Shown: positions 17,064 to 26,036 of the stretch, piece by piece
Layout of the letters: each line of letters opens with the position of its first letter
Numbering within the stretch: the stretch's first letter is position 1
The notes under the pieces: generated by a model
Told to the model about the DNA's origin: nothing
Seen by the model: only the letters and a program-made list of their open reading frames with translations
Database searches by the model: none
Source of the DNA: Microbacterium aerolatum
GTDB lineage: Bacteria; Actinomycetota; Actinomycetes; Actinomycetales; Microbacteriaceae
Assembly (NCBI RefSeq): GCF_007988825.1
Contig: NZ_BJUW01000004.1
Span: forward strand, 236,760-300,759
Length of the DNA: 64,000 bases
Direction of reading: 5' to 3'
Position numbers and translations under genes: made by a program

Positions 17064-17069
17064 ATTCTA
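17064..17069 (-). promoter_or_regulatory. -10 element for tRNA-Val
   Basis: Minus-strand TAGAAT, 10 bases upstream of the mature tRNA-Val 5' end; transcription would start close to the tRNA. Confidence 0.5.
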
Positions 17070-17108
17070 TCCAGCGCCCGCGTGCGCGACGTAACCATCG
17101 AACGGGGC

Positions 17109-17114
17109 TAGGCT
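17109..17114 (+). promoter_or_regulatory. -10 element for aceE
   Basis: TAGGCT hexamer, the form seen repeatedly in this window. It predicts a start near 17121 and a leader of about 87 bases before aceE, unlike the leaderless genes nearby. Confidence 0.45.
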
Positions 17115-17207
17115 GAGAACAGCGCGCGTTGTGCCGAGACGACAAGACTCCCCCGCGTCGCTTCCCGTTTCCTTGGCAAGACCTGCCAGCTTGACGAAAG
17201 GCTCCAC

Positions 17208-19934
17208 GTGACCGTCCACGATCAGGATCCGTACTCCCAGGGCCCCCTCGACAGCGATCCGGAAGAGACCGGCGAATGGCGGCAGTCGCTCGACGAGCTC
17301 GTCGACGCCAAGGGCCACGGACGTGGTCGAGAGATCATGCTCAGCATGCTCAAGCGCTCCAAGGAGCTGCACCTGAACGTGCCGATGGTCCCGACCACCG
17401 ACTACATCAACACCATCGCCTCCGAGAACGAGCCGGAGTTCCCCGGTGACGAGGAGCTCGAGCGGCGCTACCGTCACTGGATCCGGTGGAACGCCGCGAT
17501 CACGGTGCACCGCGCGCAGCGCCCCGGCATCGGCGTCGGCGGTCACATCTCCACGTACGCCTCGGCTGCGTCGCTGTACGAGGTCGGCCACAACCACTTC
17601 TTCCGCGGGCAGGACCACCCTTCCGGCGGCGACCAGATCTTCTACCAGGGCCACGCCTCCCCCGGCATGTACGCCCGTGCCTTCCTCGAGGGACGCCTGA
17701 CAGAGGCGCAGCTCGATGCGTTCCGCCAAGAGAAGTCCGGCGCTCCGAACGGCATCCCCTCCTACCCGCACCCGCGCATGATGCGCGAGTTCTGGCAGTT
17801 CCCGACCGTCTCGATGGGTCTGGGACCCATCAACGCGATCTACCAGGCGATGACGAACAAGTACCTCGCCAACCGCGGCATCAAGGACGTCGCGGACTCG
17901 CACGTCTGGGCGTTCCTCGGCGATGGCGAGATGGACGAGGTCGAGTCCCGCGGCCAGCTGCAGGTCGCGGCGAACGAGGGCCTGGACAACCTCACCTTCG
18001 TGATCAACGCCAACCTGCAGCGGCTCGACGGCCCTGTGCGAGGCAACGGCAAGATCATCCAGGAGCTCGAGTCGTACTTCCGCGGTGCCGGCTGGAACGT
18101 CATCAAGGTCGTCTGGGGCCGCGAGTGGGACGACCTGCTGGCGCGCGACAGCGACGGCGCGCTGCTCAACCTCATGAACGTCACCCCCGACGGTGATTAC
18201 CAGACCTACAAGGCAGAGAACGGCGCGTTCGTCCGCGAGAACTTCTTCGGACGCGATGAGCGCACCGCGGCCCTGGTCAAGGACTACACCGACGACCAGA
18301 TCTGGAAGCTCCGCCGCGGCGGCCACGACTACCGCAAGGTGTACGCGGCGTACAAGGCCGCGATGGAGCACAAGGGCCAGCCGACCGTCATCCTCGCCAA
18401 GACCGTCAAGGGCTACGGCCTCGGTCCGCACTTCGAGGGCCGCAACGCGACGCACCAGATGAAGAAGATGACTCTGGACGACCTCAAGCTCTTCCGCGAC
18501 ACCATGCAGATCCCGATCACGGACGCGCAGCTCGAGGAGAACCCGTACCAGCCGCCGTACTTCCACCCCGGAGCGCAGGACGAGACGATCCAGTACATGC
18601 TGGAGCGCCGTCGCGAGCTGGGCGGCTTCCTCCCGGAGCGCCGCACGAAGCACGTCGACCTCGCCCTCCCCGAGGACAAGGACTACGCCTTCCCGAAGAA
18701 GGGTTCCGGCAACCAGGAGGTCGCCACCACGATGGCGTTCGTCCGTATGCTCAAGGACCTGCTGCGGGTGAAGGGCTTCGGCGAGCGGATCGTCCCGATC
18801 ATCCCCGACGAAGCGCGCACGTTCGGCATGGACTCGTACTTCCCCTCGGCGAAGATCTACAACCCGAACGGTCAGAACTACACCGCCGTCGACCGCGAGC
18901 TGCTCCTGGCGTACAAGGAGAGCCCGCAGGGTCAGATCATGCACGTCGGCATCAACGAGGCGGGCGCCACCGCGGCGTTCACCGCCACCGCCACGTCGTA
19001 CTCGACGCACGGCGAGCCGCTGATCCCGATCTACATCTTCTACTCGATGTTCGGCTACCAGCGCACCGGCGACGCGTTCTGGGCGGCCGCCGACCAGATG
19101 GCGCGTGGTTTCGTGATCGGTGCGACCGCCGGACGCACCACGCTGACCGGTGAGGGCACGCAGCACGCCGACGGCCACTCGCCACTGCTCGCGTCGACCA
19201 ACCCTGCGACCGTGAGCTACGACCCGGCCTACGGCTACGAGGTCTCGCACATCGTGCAGGCCGGCATCGAGCGCATGTACGGCGGATCGCACCCCGACCC
19301 CGACGTCATGTACTACCTGACGGTCTACAACGAGCCGTTCAAGCAGCCCGCCGAGCCCGAGAACGTCGATGTCGAAGGCATCCTCAAGGGCATCCACCGG
19401 GTGTCCGAGGGCACCGGCGAGGGCCCCCGCGTGCAGCTGCTCGCCTCCGGCGTCGGCGTCCCGTGGGCGATCGAGGCGCAGGAGCTGCTGGCGAAGGACT
19501 GGGGCGTCGTCGCCGACGTCTGGTCGGTGACCAGCTGGAACGAGCTGCGCCGTGACGGCCTGGCCGCCGACGAGCACAACTTCCTGCACCCCGAGGAAGA
19601 GCCGAAGCTCTCCTACCTCACGCAGAAGCTGCAGTCGGCCGACGGCCCGTTCATCGCCACCAGCGACTACATGCACGCCGTGCAGGACCAGATCCGTCAG
19701 TGGGTGCCCGGCGACTTCTACACGCTCGGCGCCGACGGCTTCGGCTTCGCCGACACCCGCGCTGCGGCACGCCGGTTCTTCAAGATCGACGGACCGTCCA
19801 TGGTTGTCCGCGCCCTCCAGGGCCTGGCCGACCAGGGCAAGCTCGACCGCTCCGTGATCGCCCAGGCGATCTCGAAGTACGACCTGCACAACGTGAACGC
19901 GGGTACGAGCGGGAACGCCGGCGGCGAGAGCTGA
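17208..19934 (+). CDS. aceE: Pyruvate dehydrogenase E1 component, homodimeric type
   Basis: Thiamine-diphosphate-dependent E1 of the pyruvate dehydrogenase complex, making acetyl-CoA from pyruvate with E2 and E3 encoded elsewhere. 908 residues, full length. Motifs: [23 protein letters not shown], the TPP-binding stretch [17 protein letters not shown] near residue 238, [27 protein letters not shown], and C-terminal domains with [14 protein letters not shown] and [18 protein letters not shown] 17208 has GAAAGG seven bases upstream. The next gene, a FasR-like regulator of fatty-acid synthesis, starts seven bases after the stop, linking acetyl-CoA supply with the adjacent fab operon. Confidence 0.97.
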   Translation: MTVHDQDPYSQGPLDSDPEETGEWRQSLDELVDAKGHGRGREIMLSMLKRSKELHLNVPMVPTTDYINTIASENEPEFPGDEELERRYRHWIRWNAAITVHRAQRPGIGVGGHISTYASAASLYEVGHNHFFRGQDHPSGGDQIFYQGHASPGMYARAFLEGRLTEAQLDAFRQEKSGAPNGIPSYPHPRMMREFWQFPTVSMGLGPINAIYQAMTNKYLANRGIKDVADSHVWAFLGDGEMDEVESRGQLQVAANEGLDNLTFVINANLQRLDGPVRGNGKIIQELESYFRGAGWNVIKVVWGREWDDLLARDSDGALLNLMNVTPDGDYQTYKAENGAFVRENFFGRDERTAALVKDYTDDQIWKLRRGGHDYRKVYAAYKAAMEHKGQPTVILAKTVKGYGLGPHFEGRNATHQMKKMTLDDLKLFRDTMQIPITDAQLEENPYQPPYFHPGAQDETIQYMLERRRELGGFLPERRTKHVDLALPEDKDYAFPKKGSGNQEVATTMAFVRMLKDLLRVKGFGERIVPIIPDEARTFGMDSYFPSAKIYNPNGQNYTAVDRELLLAYKESPQGQIMHVGINEAGATAAFTATATSYSTHGEPLIPIYIFYSMFGYQRTGDAFWAAADQMARGFVIGATAGRTTLTGEGTQHADGHSPLLASTNPATVSYDPAYGYEVSHIVQAGIERMYGGSHPDPDVMYYLTVYNEPFKQPAEPENVDVEGILKGIHRVSEGTGEGPRVQLLASGVGVPWAIEAQELLAKDWGVVADVWSVTSWNELRRDGLAADEHNFLHPEEEPKLSYLTQKLQSADGPFIATSDYMHAVQDQIRQWVPGDFYTLGADGFGFADTRAAARRFFKIDGPSMVVRALQGLADQGKLDRSVIAQAISKYDLHNVNAGTSGNAGGES

Positions 19935-19941
19935 GCCGCGT

Positions 19942-21159
19942 GTGACCGCATCGTCTCCCGCGTCGATGGACAAGACCGCGACGCTTGCCTGGCTGCGTCG
20001 CATCTCGGGTGATCTCGCGACCGCGACGATCCAGCGACTCGAGGAGACGCTGCCCTGGTACGCCGACATGCCACCGGCCCGCCGCTCTGCGGTCGGGCTG
20101 GTGGCGCAGGCCGGCATCACCTCATTCATCCAGTGGTTCGACGACCCGACATCCACGCCGTGGATCGCCGCTGACATCTTCGCCGCCGCGCCGCGCGAGC
20201 TGCTGCGCAGCGTCAGCCTCACCCAGACGCTGCAGCTGATCCGCGTGACCGTCGAAGTCACCGAGGAGCGCGTTGCTGGGAAGGGCGAGGATCTGCGCGA
20301 GGCGATCCTGCTGTACTCGCGCGATGTCGCCTTCGCAGCCGCCGACGTCTATGCCCGCGCCGCCGAGGCACGAGGGCTCTGGGATGCCAGGCTCGAAGCC
20401 CTGGTCGTGGATTCCATCCTGACCGGCGAGGCGGACGAGGAGCTGCCCAGCCGCATCGCAGCCCTCGGCTGGCACGGTCACGGCGAGGTGTGCGTGCTGG
20501 TCGGCACGACTCCCCCTCAGTTCGACGTCGATCATGTCCGCCGCACCGCGCGCAAACTCTCCGTCGATGTTCTGATCGGCGTGCAGGGGTCACGGCTCGT
20601 GCTCGTGCTCGGCCGCGCCCACGTGCCCGGTCGCGAGGAGGAGCAGGAGGACCTCGCCTTCGACGAGATCGCCACGCGCCTCGAGCCGTCGTTCGGCCCG
20701 GGTTACGTCGTGCTCGGACCGCCCGTCGCTGCCCTGGTGGATGCCGGGCAGAGTGCCCGCGCGGCTCTCGCGGGGTTCGCGGTCGCGCGCGCCTGGCGCA
20801 CCGCGCCGCGTCCTGTCGAGGCCGATGATCTCCTCCCCGAGCGCGCTCTCGCCGGCGACCCGCTCGCGAAGCAGACGCTGATCGACCGCATCTACCGGCC
20901 GCTGCAGGCGCACTCCACTGACCTCGTCACGACGCTGTGGAGCTATCTCGACAACGGACGCTCGCTGGAGGCTACCGCGCGGGAGCTGTTCGTGCACCCG
21001 AACACCGTGCGCTACCGCCTCAAGCGCGTGAGCGAAGTGATCGGCTGGGATGCCACCGGCCCGCGCGAAGCGCTGATCCTGCAGACGGCTTTGATCCTCG
21101 GTTCGATCGGAACAGCCGAGACGGTGCGTCGGCGACCGGCCGCACGCCGCGCCCGCTGA
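19942..21159 (+). CDS. fasR: FasR-like PucR-family transcriptional regulator of fatty acid synthesis
   Basis: 405-residue regulator with a GGDEF-like/PucR middle region and a C-terminal helix-turn-helix (ARELFVHPNTVRYRLKRVSEVIG, about residues 350-380). The N-terminus, with TLPWYADMPPARRSAVGLVAQAGI and FIQWF, resembles Streptomyces FasR, the activator of the fabD-fabH-acpP-fabF operon, and this gene lies directly before the same four genes. GTG 19942 is seven bases after aceE; ATG 19966 is an alternative start. Being in the aceE transcription unit suggests joint regulation of acetyl-CoA and fatty-acid production. The symbol rests on synteny and resemblance. Confidence 0.82.
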   Translation: MTASSPASMDKTATLAWLRRISGDLATATIQRLEETLPWYADMPPARRSAVGLVAQAGITSFIQWFDDPTSTPWIAADIFAAAPRELLRSVSLTQTLQLIRVTVEVTEERVAGKGEDLREAILLYSRDVAFAAADVYARAAEARGLWDARLEALVVDSILTGEADEELPSRIAALGWHGHGEVCVLVGTTPPQFDVDHVRRTARKLSVDVLIGVQGSRLVLVLGRAHVPGREEEQEDLAFDEIATRLEPSFGPGYVVLGPPVAALVDAGQSARAALAGFAVARAWRTAPRPVEADDLLPERALAGDPLAKQTLIDRIYRPLQAHSTDLVTTLWSYLDNGRSLEATARELFVHPNTVRYRLKRVSEVIGWDATGPREALILQTALILGSIGTAETVRRRPAARRAR

Positions 21160-21171
21160 GCCCGAGACCGC

Positions 21172-21186
21172 TGTGCGCCACGCACA
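21172..21186. promoter_or_regulatory. Palindrome in fabD upstream region, candidate FasR operator
   Basis: Perfect inverted repeat TGTGCG-CCA-CGCACA in the 93-base gap between the FasR-like gene and fabD, about 70 bases before the fabD start. Position fits an activator or repressor site; assignment to FasR is inference. Confidence 0.4.
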
Positions 21187-21240
21187 AACGAATCCGGGAA
21201 TCTTGTGAGGGTACATCCACCGTTTCGGCATGATCGTTGG

Positions 21241-21246
21241 CAGACT
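21241..21246 (+). promoter_or_regulatory. -10 element for fabD operon
   Basis: CAGACT located exactly six bases before GTG 21253, predicting a leaderless fabD-led transcript separate from aceE-fasR. Confidence 0.45.
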
Positions 21247-21252
21247 GGGTAG

Positions 21253-22173
21253 GTGATTGTCGTCGCCTGCCCTGGACAGGGCTCACAGACCCCCGGCTTC
21301 CTCGCACCCTGGCTCGAGCTCGACGGCGTGGCCGACAGCCTCGCCCGGTACTCCGAGGCCGCAGAAGTCGACCTGATCGCACACGGCACCGAATCCGACG
21401 CCGACACGATCCGCGACACGCGCATCGCGCAGCCGCTCATCGTCGCGGCATCCCTGATCGCCTCGCAGGCGCTCGTGGAACGCGCCGGCCGCCGCGCCGA
21501 CGGCGTGGCAGGTCACTCCGTCGGCGAACTCGCCGCGATCGTCGGCACCGGCGTGATCGCGGCCGAGGAGTCCATGCGACTGGTCGGCATCCGCGGGCGC
21601 GCGATGGCCGATGCCGCCGCGCACACCCCCACCGGCATGAGCGCCGTGATCGGCGGCGACGAGCAGGCCGTGCTCGAGCGTCTGGCCGAGCTCGAGCTGA
21701 CTCCCGCGAACTACAACGGCGGCGGTCAGATCGTCGCCGCCGGCGCCCTGCCCGCTCTGGGGTCTCTCGCCGAGGCGCCGGTCAAGGGCACGCGCGTGAT
21801 CCCGCTGCAGGTCGCGGGAGCATTCCACACGTCGTATATGTCCTCTGCCGTGGACGCCCTGCGCTCCGCCGTGGCCGACGTGACGCCGAACGATCCGGAC
21901 CTCACCCTGTGGACGAACCGTGACGGCTCGATCGTCGCCTCCGGGGCCCACGCGCTCGACTTCATCGTCGACCAGGTCTCCTCGCCCGTGCGATGGGACC
22001 TGTGCATGGCCTCGTTCGCCGACGCCGGCATCACCGGCATGATCGAGCTCGCGCCGGCGGGCGCCCTCGCGGGGCTCGCCAAGCGCGGCCTGCGCGGCAC
22101 TCCCGTCGTCGCCGTGAAGTCCCCAGATGACCTCGATGCAGCGGCCGAGCTGCTGAACGGAGCAGCCGCATGA
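21253..22173 (+). CDS. fabD: Malonyl-CoA:ACP transacylase
   Basis: Transfers malonyl from CoA to acyl carrier protein for type II fatty-acid synthesis. 306 residues. Active-site GHSVGELAAI with nucleophilic Ser near residue 93; N-terminal PGQGSQTPGF; the catalytic His is in AGAFHTSYMSSA; the family Arg is in GIRGRAM. GTG 21253 gives the standard start (MIVVACPGQGSQ). The stop overlaps the fabH start by four bases (ATGA). Confidence 0.96.
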   Translation: MIVVACPGQGSQTPGFLAPWLELDGVADSLARYSEAAEVDLIAHGTESDADTIRDTRIAQPLIVAASLIASQALVERAGRRADGVAGHSVGELAAIVGTGVIAAEESMRLVGIRGRAMADAAAHTPTGMSAVIGGDEQAVLERLAELELTPANYNGGGQIVAAGALPALGSLAEAPVKGTRVIPLQVAGAFHTSYMSSAVDALRSAVADVTPNDPDLTLWTNRDGSIVASGAHALDFIVDQVSSPVRWDLCMASFADAGITGMIELAPAGALAGLAKRGLRGTPVVAVKSPDDLDAAAELLNGAAA

Positions 22174-23171
22174 CCGCCACTCTCAAGCAGGCCAGCGGCC
22201 CGCAGTACACCCGCATCCTCGCCTACGGCGCGGCACGCGGCGAGAACGCCGTCCCGAACGATGATCTGATCGGTCCGATCGACTCCAGCGACGAGTGGAT
22301 CCGCCAGCGCACGGGCATCGTCACGCGAGTGCGTGCCGACAAGGAGACCGACGCCGTCGATCTCGCCGCCATCGCCGGCGCCGAGGCGATCGAGAAGTCG
22401 GGCATCCCGGCATCCGACATCGATCTTGTCATCGTCGCCACCATCAGCAACCCGCGCCAGTCCCCCTCCGTCTCGGCCATCGTCGCCGACCGCGTCGGCG
22501 CCAACCCGGCAGCGGCCTATGACATGAATGCGGCGTGCGCCGGCTACGCCTACGCCATCGCACAGGCCGATGCGCTGATCCGGTCGGGTGCCGCGCACTA
22601 CGCACTCGTGATCGGCGCCGAGAAGCTCTCCGATGTCGTGGACCCCACTGACCGCAGCATCTCCTTCCTACTCGGCGACGGTGCGGGCGCCGCGGTCGTC
22701 GGACCGAGTGAGACGCCGGGAATCGCACCGGCGGTGTGGGGCTCGGACGGCTCGAAGTCCGAGGTCGTCGCCATGAACGGCACGCTGACCCAGTTCCGCG
22801 ACGGCGAGGTCCCGTGGCCGACGCTTCGCCAGGAGGGGCCCGCGGTGTTCCGCTGGGCCGTCTGGGAGATGGCCAAGGTCGCGCGCGAAGCGCTCGACGT
22901 CGCCGGCATCGAAGCGTCCGATCTCGCGGCCTTCATCCCTCACCAGGCGAACATGCGCATCATCGACGAGTTCGCCAAGCAGCTGAAGCTGCCCGAGACC
23001 ACGGTGATCGCCCGCGACATCGAGACCACCGGCAACACGTCTGCCGCGTCCATCCCGCTGGCCAGTCACCGGCTGATGGCCGAGCACCCGGAGCTCTCCG
23101 GCGGTCTCGCCCTCCAGATCGGCTTCGGCGCCGGGCTCGTATTCGCCGCACAGGTCGTCGTCCTCCCCTGA
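22170..23171 (+). CDS. fabH: Beta-ketoacyl-ACP synthase III
   Basis: Initiates type II fatty-acid synthesis by condensing an acyl-CoA with malonyl-ACP. 333 residues. Cys-His-Asn triad: Cys in NAACAGYAYA (near residue 120), His in AFIPHQANMRI and Asn in TTGNTSAASIP. Substrate choice (acetyl versus branched starters, the latter expected in Microbacteriaceae with iso/anteiso lipids) is not readable from sequence. Translationally coupled to fabD. Confidence 0.96.
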   Translation: MTATLKQASGPQYTRILAYGAARGENAVPNDDLIGPIDSSDEWIRQRTGIVTRVRADKETDAVDLAAIAGAEAIEKSGIPASDIDLVIVATISNPRQSPSVSAIVADRVGANPAAAYDMNAACAGYAYAIAQADALIRSGAAHYALVIGAEKLSDVVDPTDRSISFLLGDGAGAAVVGPSETPGIAPAVWGSDGSKSEVVAMNGTLTQFRDGEVPWPTLRQEGPAVFRWAVWEMAKVAREALDVAGIEASDLAAFIPHQANMRIIDEFAKQLKLPETTVIARDIETTGNTSAASIPLASHRLMAEHPELSGGLALQIGFGAGLVFAAQVVVLP

Positions 23172-23239
23172 ACCACGTACGCCGTTCCCTAGACTGGGCA
23201 ACGGTTCCGAACACAACCCGCAAGAAAGAGGAAATCCAC

Positions 23240-23488
23240 ATGGCTTTCACCAACGATGAGGTCCTCGCCGGCCTCGCCGAGCTCGTCACCGATGAGACCG
23301 GAATCGACAGCTCCGAGGTCGCCCTCGAGAAGTCCTTCACCGACGACCTCGACATCGACTCGATCTCGATGATGACGATCGTCGTCAACGCCGAGGAGAA
23401 GTTCGGCGTCACGATCCCCGATGACGAGGTCAAGAACCTCAAGACCGTCGCCGACGCCGTCAACTTCATCGTCGCCGGTCAGGAGTAA
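23240..23488 (+). CDS. acpP: Acyl carrier protein
   Basis: 82-residue acidic four-helix carrier. The phosphopantetheine attachment serine lies in DDLDIDSISMM (about residue 40). Ends VNFIVAGQE. AAAGAGGAAA lies upstream of ATG 23240. Third gene of the fab operon. Confidence 0.97.
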   Translation: MAFTNDEVLAGLAELVTDETGIDSSEVALEKSFTDDLDIDSISMMTIVVNAEEKFGVTIPDDEVKNLKTVADAVNFIVAGQE

Positions 23489-23495
23489 GACCCGC

Positions 23496-23532
23496 AGGAT
23501 GCCACCTCCGTGCACGCGGAGCGTGGCATCCT
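23496..23532 (+). other. Intercistronic stem-loop between acpP and fabF
   Basis: Near-perfect inverted repeat, arms 23496-23510 and 23517-23532 with one bulged base, and a six-base loop, beginning eight bases after the acpP stop. It lacks a U-tract, so partial attenuation or mRNA 3'-end protection (raising acpP over fabF expression) is more likely than full termination. Confidence 0.6.
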
Positions 23533-23557
23533 CACTTTCGATAAGGAACCTCACGCA

Positions 23558-24799
23558 ATGACCAAGCGCATCGTCGTCACCGGAATCGGTGCCAGCTCCG
23601 CGATCGGCGGCACCGCCCCGGAGAACTGGACCAACCTGCTCGCGGGCATGTCCGGCGGCCGCTCGCTCGAACACGAGTGGGTGGCAGAGTACGAGCTCCC
23701 CGTGACCTTCGCCGCCGAGGCCATCGTCCGTCCGGAGACCGTTCTCGCGCGTCCCCAGGCGAAGCGGCTCGACCCCTCGTCGCAGTTCGCGATGGTCGCC
23801 GCGATGGAGGCTTGGGAGGATGCCGGAACCCCCGATGTCGACCCCGAGCGCCTCGGCATCGACTTCGCGACCGGGATCGGCGGCGTGTGGACTCTCCTCG
23901 ACGCGTGGGACACGCTGCGCGAGAAGGGGCCGCGACGCGTCATGCCGATGACGGTCCCCATGCTCATGCCGAACGCGGCGGCGGGCAACCTCTCCCTGCA
24001 CTTCCAGGCGCGCGCCTTCGCGCGCACAGTGGCCTCCGCCTGCGCCTCCAGCACCGAATCGCTCGTGAACGCCTACGAGCACCTCCAGGCCGGTCTCGCC
24101 GATGTCGTCATCGCCGGCGGCACCGAGTCCGCGATCCACCCGATCACTGTGGCATCCTTCGCCTCCATGCAGGCGCTGTCCCGCCGCAACGACGACCCGG
24201 CGACGGCATCCCGTCCCTACTCCGTCGATCGCGACGGCTTCGTCATGGGCGAGGGCGCAGGAGTCCTCATCCTCGAGACCGAGGAGCACGCGAAGGCCCG
24301 CGGCGCGAAGATCTACGCCGAGCTCGTCGGCGGCGGCGTGACGGCCGATTCGTACCACATCACAGCGAACGACCCCGAGGGTCGCGGCGCCGAGCGCGCC
24401 GTGCGCCTCGCGCTCGAGGTCGCAGGCCGCACCCCTGACGAGATCACCCACATCAACGCGCACGCGACGTCGACGCCGGTGGGCGACCCGAACGAGTACA
24501 TCGCACTGCGCAACGTCATCGGCGACCGCGTCCACCAGATTCCGGTCTCCGCCACCAAGGCCTCGACCGGCCACCTGCTCGGCGGCACCGGAGCGCTCGA
24601 GGCCATCTACGCGATCCTGGCCATCCGCGATCGGATCGCACCGCCGACCATCAACATCAGCACGCAGGATCCTGAGATCCCGCTGTTGGTATCCGGCGAT
24701 GCCCAGCCTCTCGGCGATGGCCCGCAGCTCGCGATCAGCAACTCGTTCGGCTTCGGCGGCCACAACGCCGTCGCCGCGTTCGCCGACTACGAGGGCTGA
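23558..24799 (+). CDS. fabF: Beta-ketoacyl-ACP synthase II
   Basis: Elongating condensing enzyme of fatty-acid synthesis, 413 residues. Cys in SACASSTES (near residue 168), the two histidines in INAHATSTPVGD and SFGFGGHNA, and the Lys in ATKASTGHLLG complete the active site. ATG 23558 has AAGGA upstream. The terminal TGATG overlaps the start of the ASCH gene by one base. Confidence 0.96.
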   Translation: MTKRIVVTGIGASSAIGGTAPENWTNLLAGMSGGRSLEHEWVAEYELPVTFAAEAIVRPETVLARPQAKRLDPSSQFAMVAAMEAWEDAGTPDVDPERLGIDFATGIGGVWTLLDAWDTLREKGPRRVMPMTVPMLMPNAAAGNLSLHFQARAFARTVASACASSTESLVNAYEHLQAGLADVVIAGGTESAIHPITVASFASMQALSRRNDDPATASRPYSVDRDGFVMGEGAGVLILETEEHAKARGAKIYAELVGGGVTADSYHITANDPEGRGAERAVRLALEVAGRTPDEITHINAHATSTPVGDPNEYIALRNVIGDRVHQIPVSATKASTGHLLGGTGALEAIYAILAIRDRIAPPTINISTQDPEIPLLVSGDAQPLGDGPQLAISNSFGFGGHNAVAAFADYEG

Positions 24800-25260
24800 T
24801 GCCGGACTCTGACGCGGTCGCACTGTACTGGGAGCAGGTGCGCGCCGCTCATCCTGAGCTGCCGTCCGCGGTTCCCGAGGCATGGGCTTTCGGCGCGACC
24901 CCGGCGCACGCCGACGAGCTGCTCGAGCTCGTTCTCGCAGGGGTCAAGACCGGCACTGCGTCCTCGATATGGGACTACGAATCCACCGGCGATCCTCTTC
25001 CCACGGTCGGCGAGCTGAGCGTCATCCTCGACGGCGCCGGCATGCCGCGGGCTGTCCTCGAGACGACGTCGCTGCAGACCGTCCCGTTCGACCAGGTGTC
25101 AGCGGAGCATGCGCACGCCGAGGGCGAGGGTGATCGCACCCTCGCATACTGGCGAGAGGTGCACGAGCGCTTCTGGCGGGAGTACTCCGAGGGTCCACGC
25201 GGGTTCGCGCCCGACATGCCGGTGCTGTGCGAGCGGTTCCGTCTCGTTCACGCCGCATGA
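24799..25260 (+). CDS. ASCH domain-containing protein
   Basis: 153-residue protein with a PUA-like ASCH domain: FGATPAHADELLELVLAGVKTGTASSIWDY and LPTVGELSVILDGAGMPRAVLETT match the family core (G-x-K-T-x-T/A-S motif). ASCH proteins are thought to bind RNA or modified nucleosides; some hydrolyse N4-acetylcytidine. It overlaps fabF by one base and closes the operon before a strong terminator; a fatty-acid role is not implied by its fold. Confidence 0.9.
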   Translation: MPDSDAVALYWEQVRAAHPELPSAVPEAWAFGATPAHADELLELVLAGVKTGTASSIWDYESTGDPLPTVGELSVILDGAGMPRAVLETTSLQTVPFDQVSAEHAHAEGEGDRTLAYWREVHERFWREYSEGPRGFAPDMPVLCERFRLVHAA

Positions 25261-25305
25261 CGAAGGCCTCGTCCCCGATCGTTCGGGCGAGGCCTTCGTC
25301 ATGCG
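25254..25305 (+). terminator. Strong stem-loop terminator of the fab operon
   Basis: About 21-base-pair inverted repeat (arms 25254-25275 and 25285-25305, one G-U) that includes the ASCH stop codon. The opposing DUF3145 gene is 88 bases further on, so it may end transcription from both sides. Confidence 0.82.
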
Positions 25306-25393
25306 GGGCGTGGGATTCGCGTTCTCAGGTGCCGGGATGCTCACCGGCTTCCGATACTGACGCCTCCCAGCGCCCCGAGTTCGTGGTGTCGGG

Positions 25394-25897
25394 TCAGCCG
25401 ACCTTGTGCAGCCAGACCACGCTGGCATCGTCACTGGCGTGACGGAACGGTTCGAGCTCCTCGTCCCACCCGGATCCGAGCGCGACGTCGAGTTCCCGCT
25501 GCAGTTCGATCGCACTCCCGGCGGCGATCTCCATGGCGTAGCGGATGCGGTCCTCGCCGATCACGATGTTCCCGGCTGCGTCGGTCTGCGCGTAGTGGAT
25601 GCCGAGATCAGGCGTGTGCAGCCAGCGTCCGCCGTCGCTGCGGGGCGTGGGATCCTCGGTGACCTCGAAGCGCAGGTGCTCCCAGCCGCGGATCGCGGTC
25701 GCAAGAGCAGCACCGGTGCCGACCGGTCCGTCCCAGTAGAACTCGGCACGGCGAGATCCCTCGAGCACGGGCTGGTCCGCCCAGTCGAAGTTCACCGCAC
25801 GACCGATGGCGCGTCCCACCGCCCATTCCAGGTGCGGGCAGAGCGCGCGAGGCGCGGAGTGGATGTACACCACTCCGCGTGCGTAAGCCGTCGCCAT
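25394..25897 (-). CDS. DUF3145 domain-containing protein
   Basis: 167-residue actinobacterial conserved protein. Start MATAYARGVVYIHSAPRALCPH, internal EFYWDGPVGTGAALATAIRGWEHLRFEVTEDP and RIRYAMEI are family hallmarks. GGAGAG precedes ATG 25897. It sits beside the fab cluster in several actinobacteria, as here, but faces the opposite way. No membrane segment or known catalytic motif. Function unknown. Confidence 0.88.
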   Translation of the reverse strand: MATAYARGVVYIHSAPRALCPHLEWAVGRAIGRAVNFDWADQPVLEGSRRAEFYWDGPVGTGAALATAIRGWEHLRFEVTEDPTPRSDGGRWLHTPDLGIHYAQTDAAGNIVIGEDRIRYAMEIAAGSAIELQRELDVALGSGWDEELEPFRHASDDASVVWLHKVG

Positions 25898-25984
25898 GAT
25901 CTCTCCGTTTCATCAGGTGCGTCTTCCCCTACGACCTGTTCCACGAGAGTGGCGTGAATATGCGGTTATACGGCGATTATCGCG

Positions 25985-26026
25985 CAGAACCCGCCGAATC
26001 ACAAGCGTGTGATTCGGCGGGTTCTG
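25985..26026 (-). terminator. Stem-loop terminator after the oxygenase-like gene
   Basis: Perfect 19-base-pair inverted repeat (arms 25985-26003 and 26008-26026, loop four bases), 11 bases after the stop of the minus-strand gene. No U-tract. Confidence 0.75.
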
Positions 26027-26036
26027 TGGGAGTGTC

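Noticed and set aside
17067..20261. A 1,064-codon open frame antisense to aceE
   Set aside because: Its translation is low in hydrophobic patterning and rich in Arg/Val/Asp/Leu as expected of a GC-rich shadow; aceE on the other strand has full catalytic motifs.
21187..21240. TTGTGAGGGTACA as a second FasR site
   Set aside because: Half-sites match poorly and no second copy is present; too weak to list.
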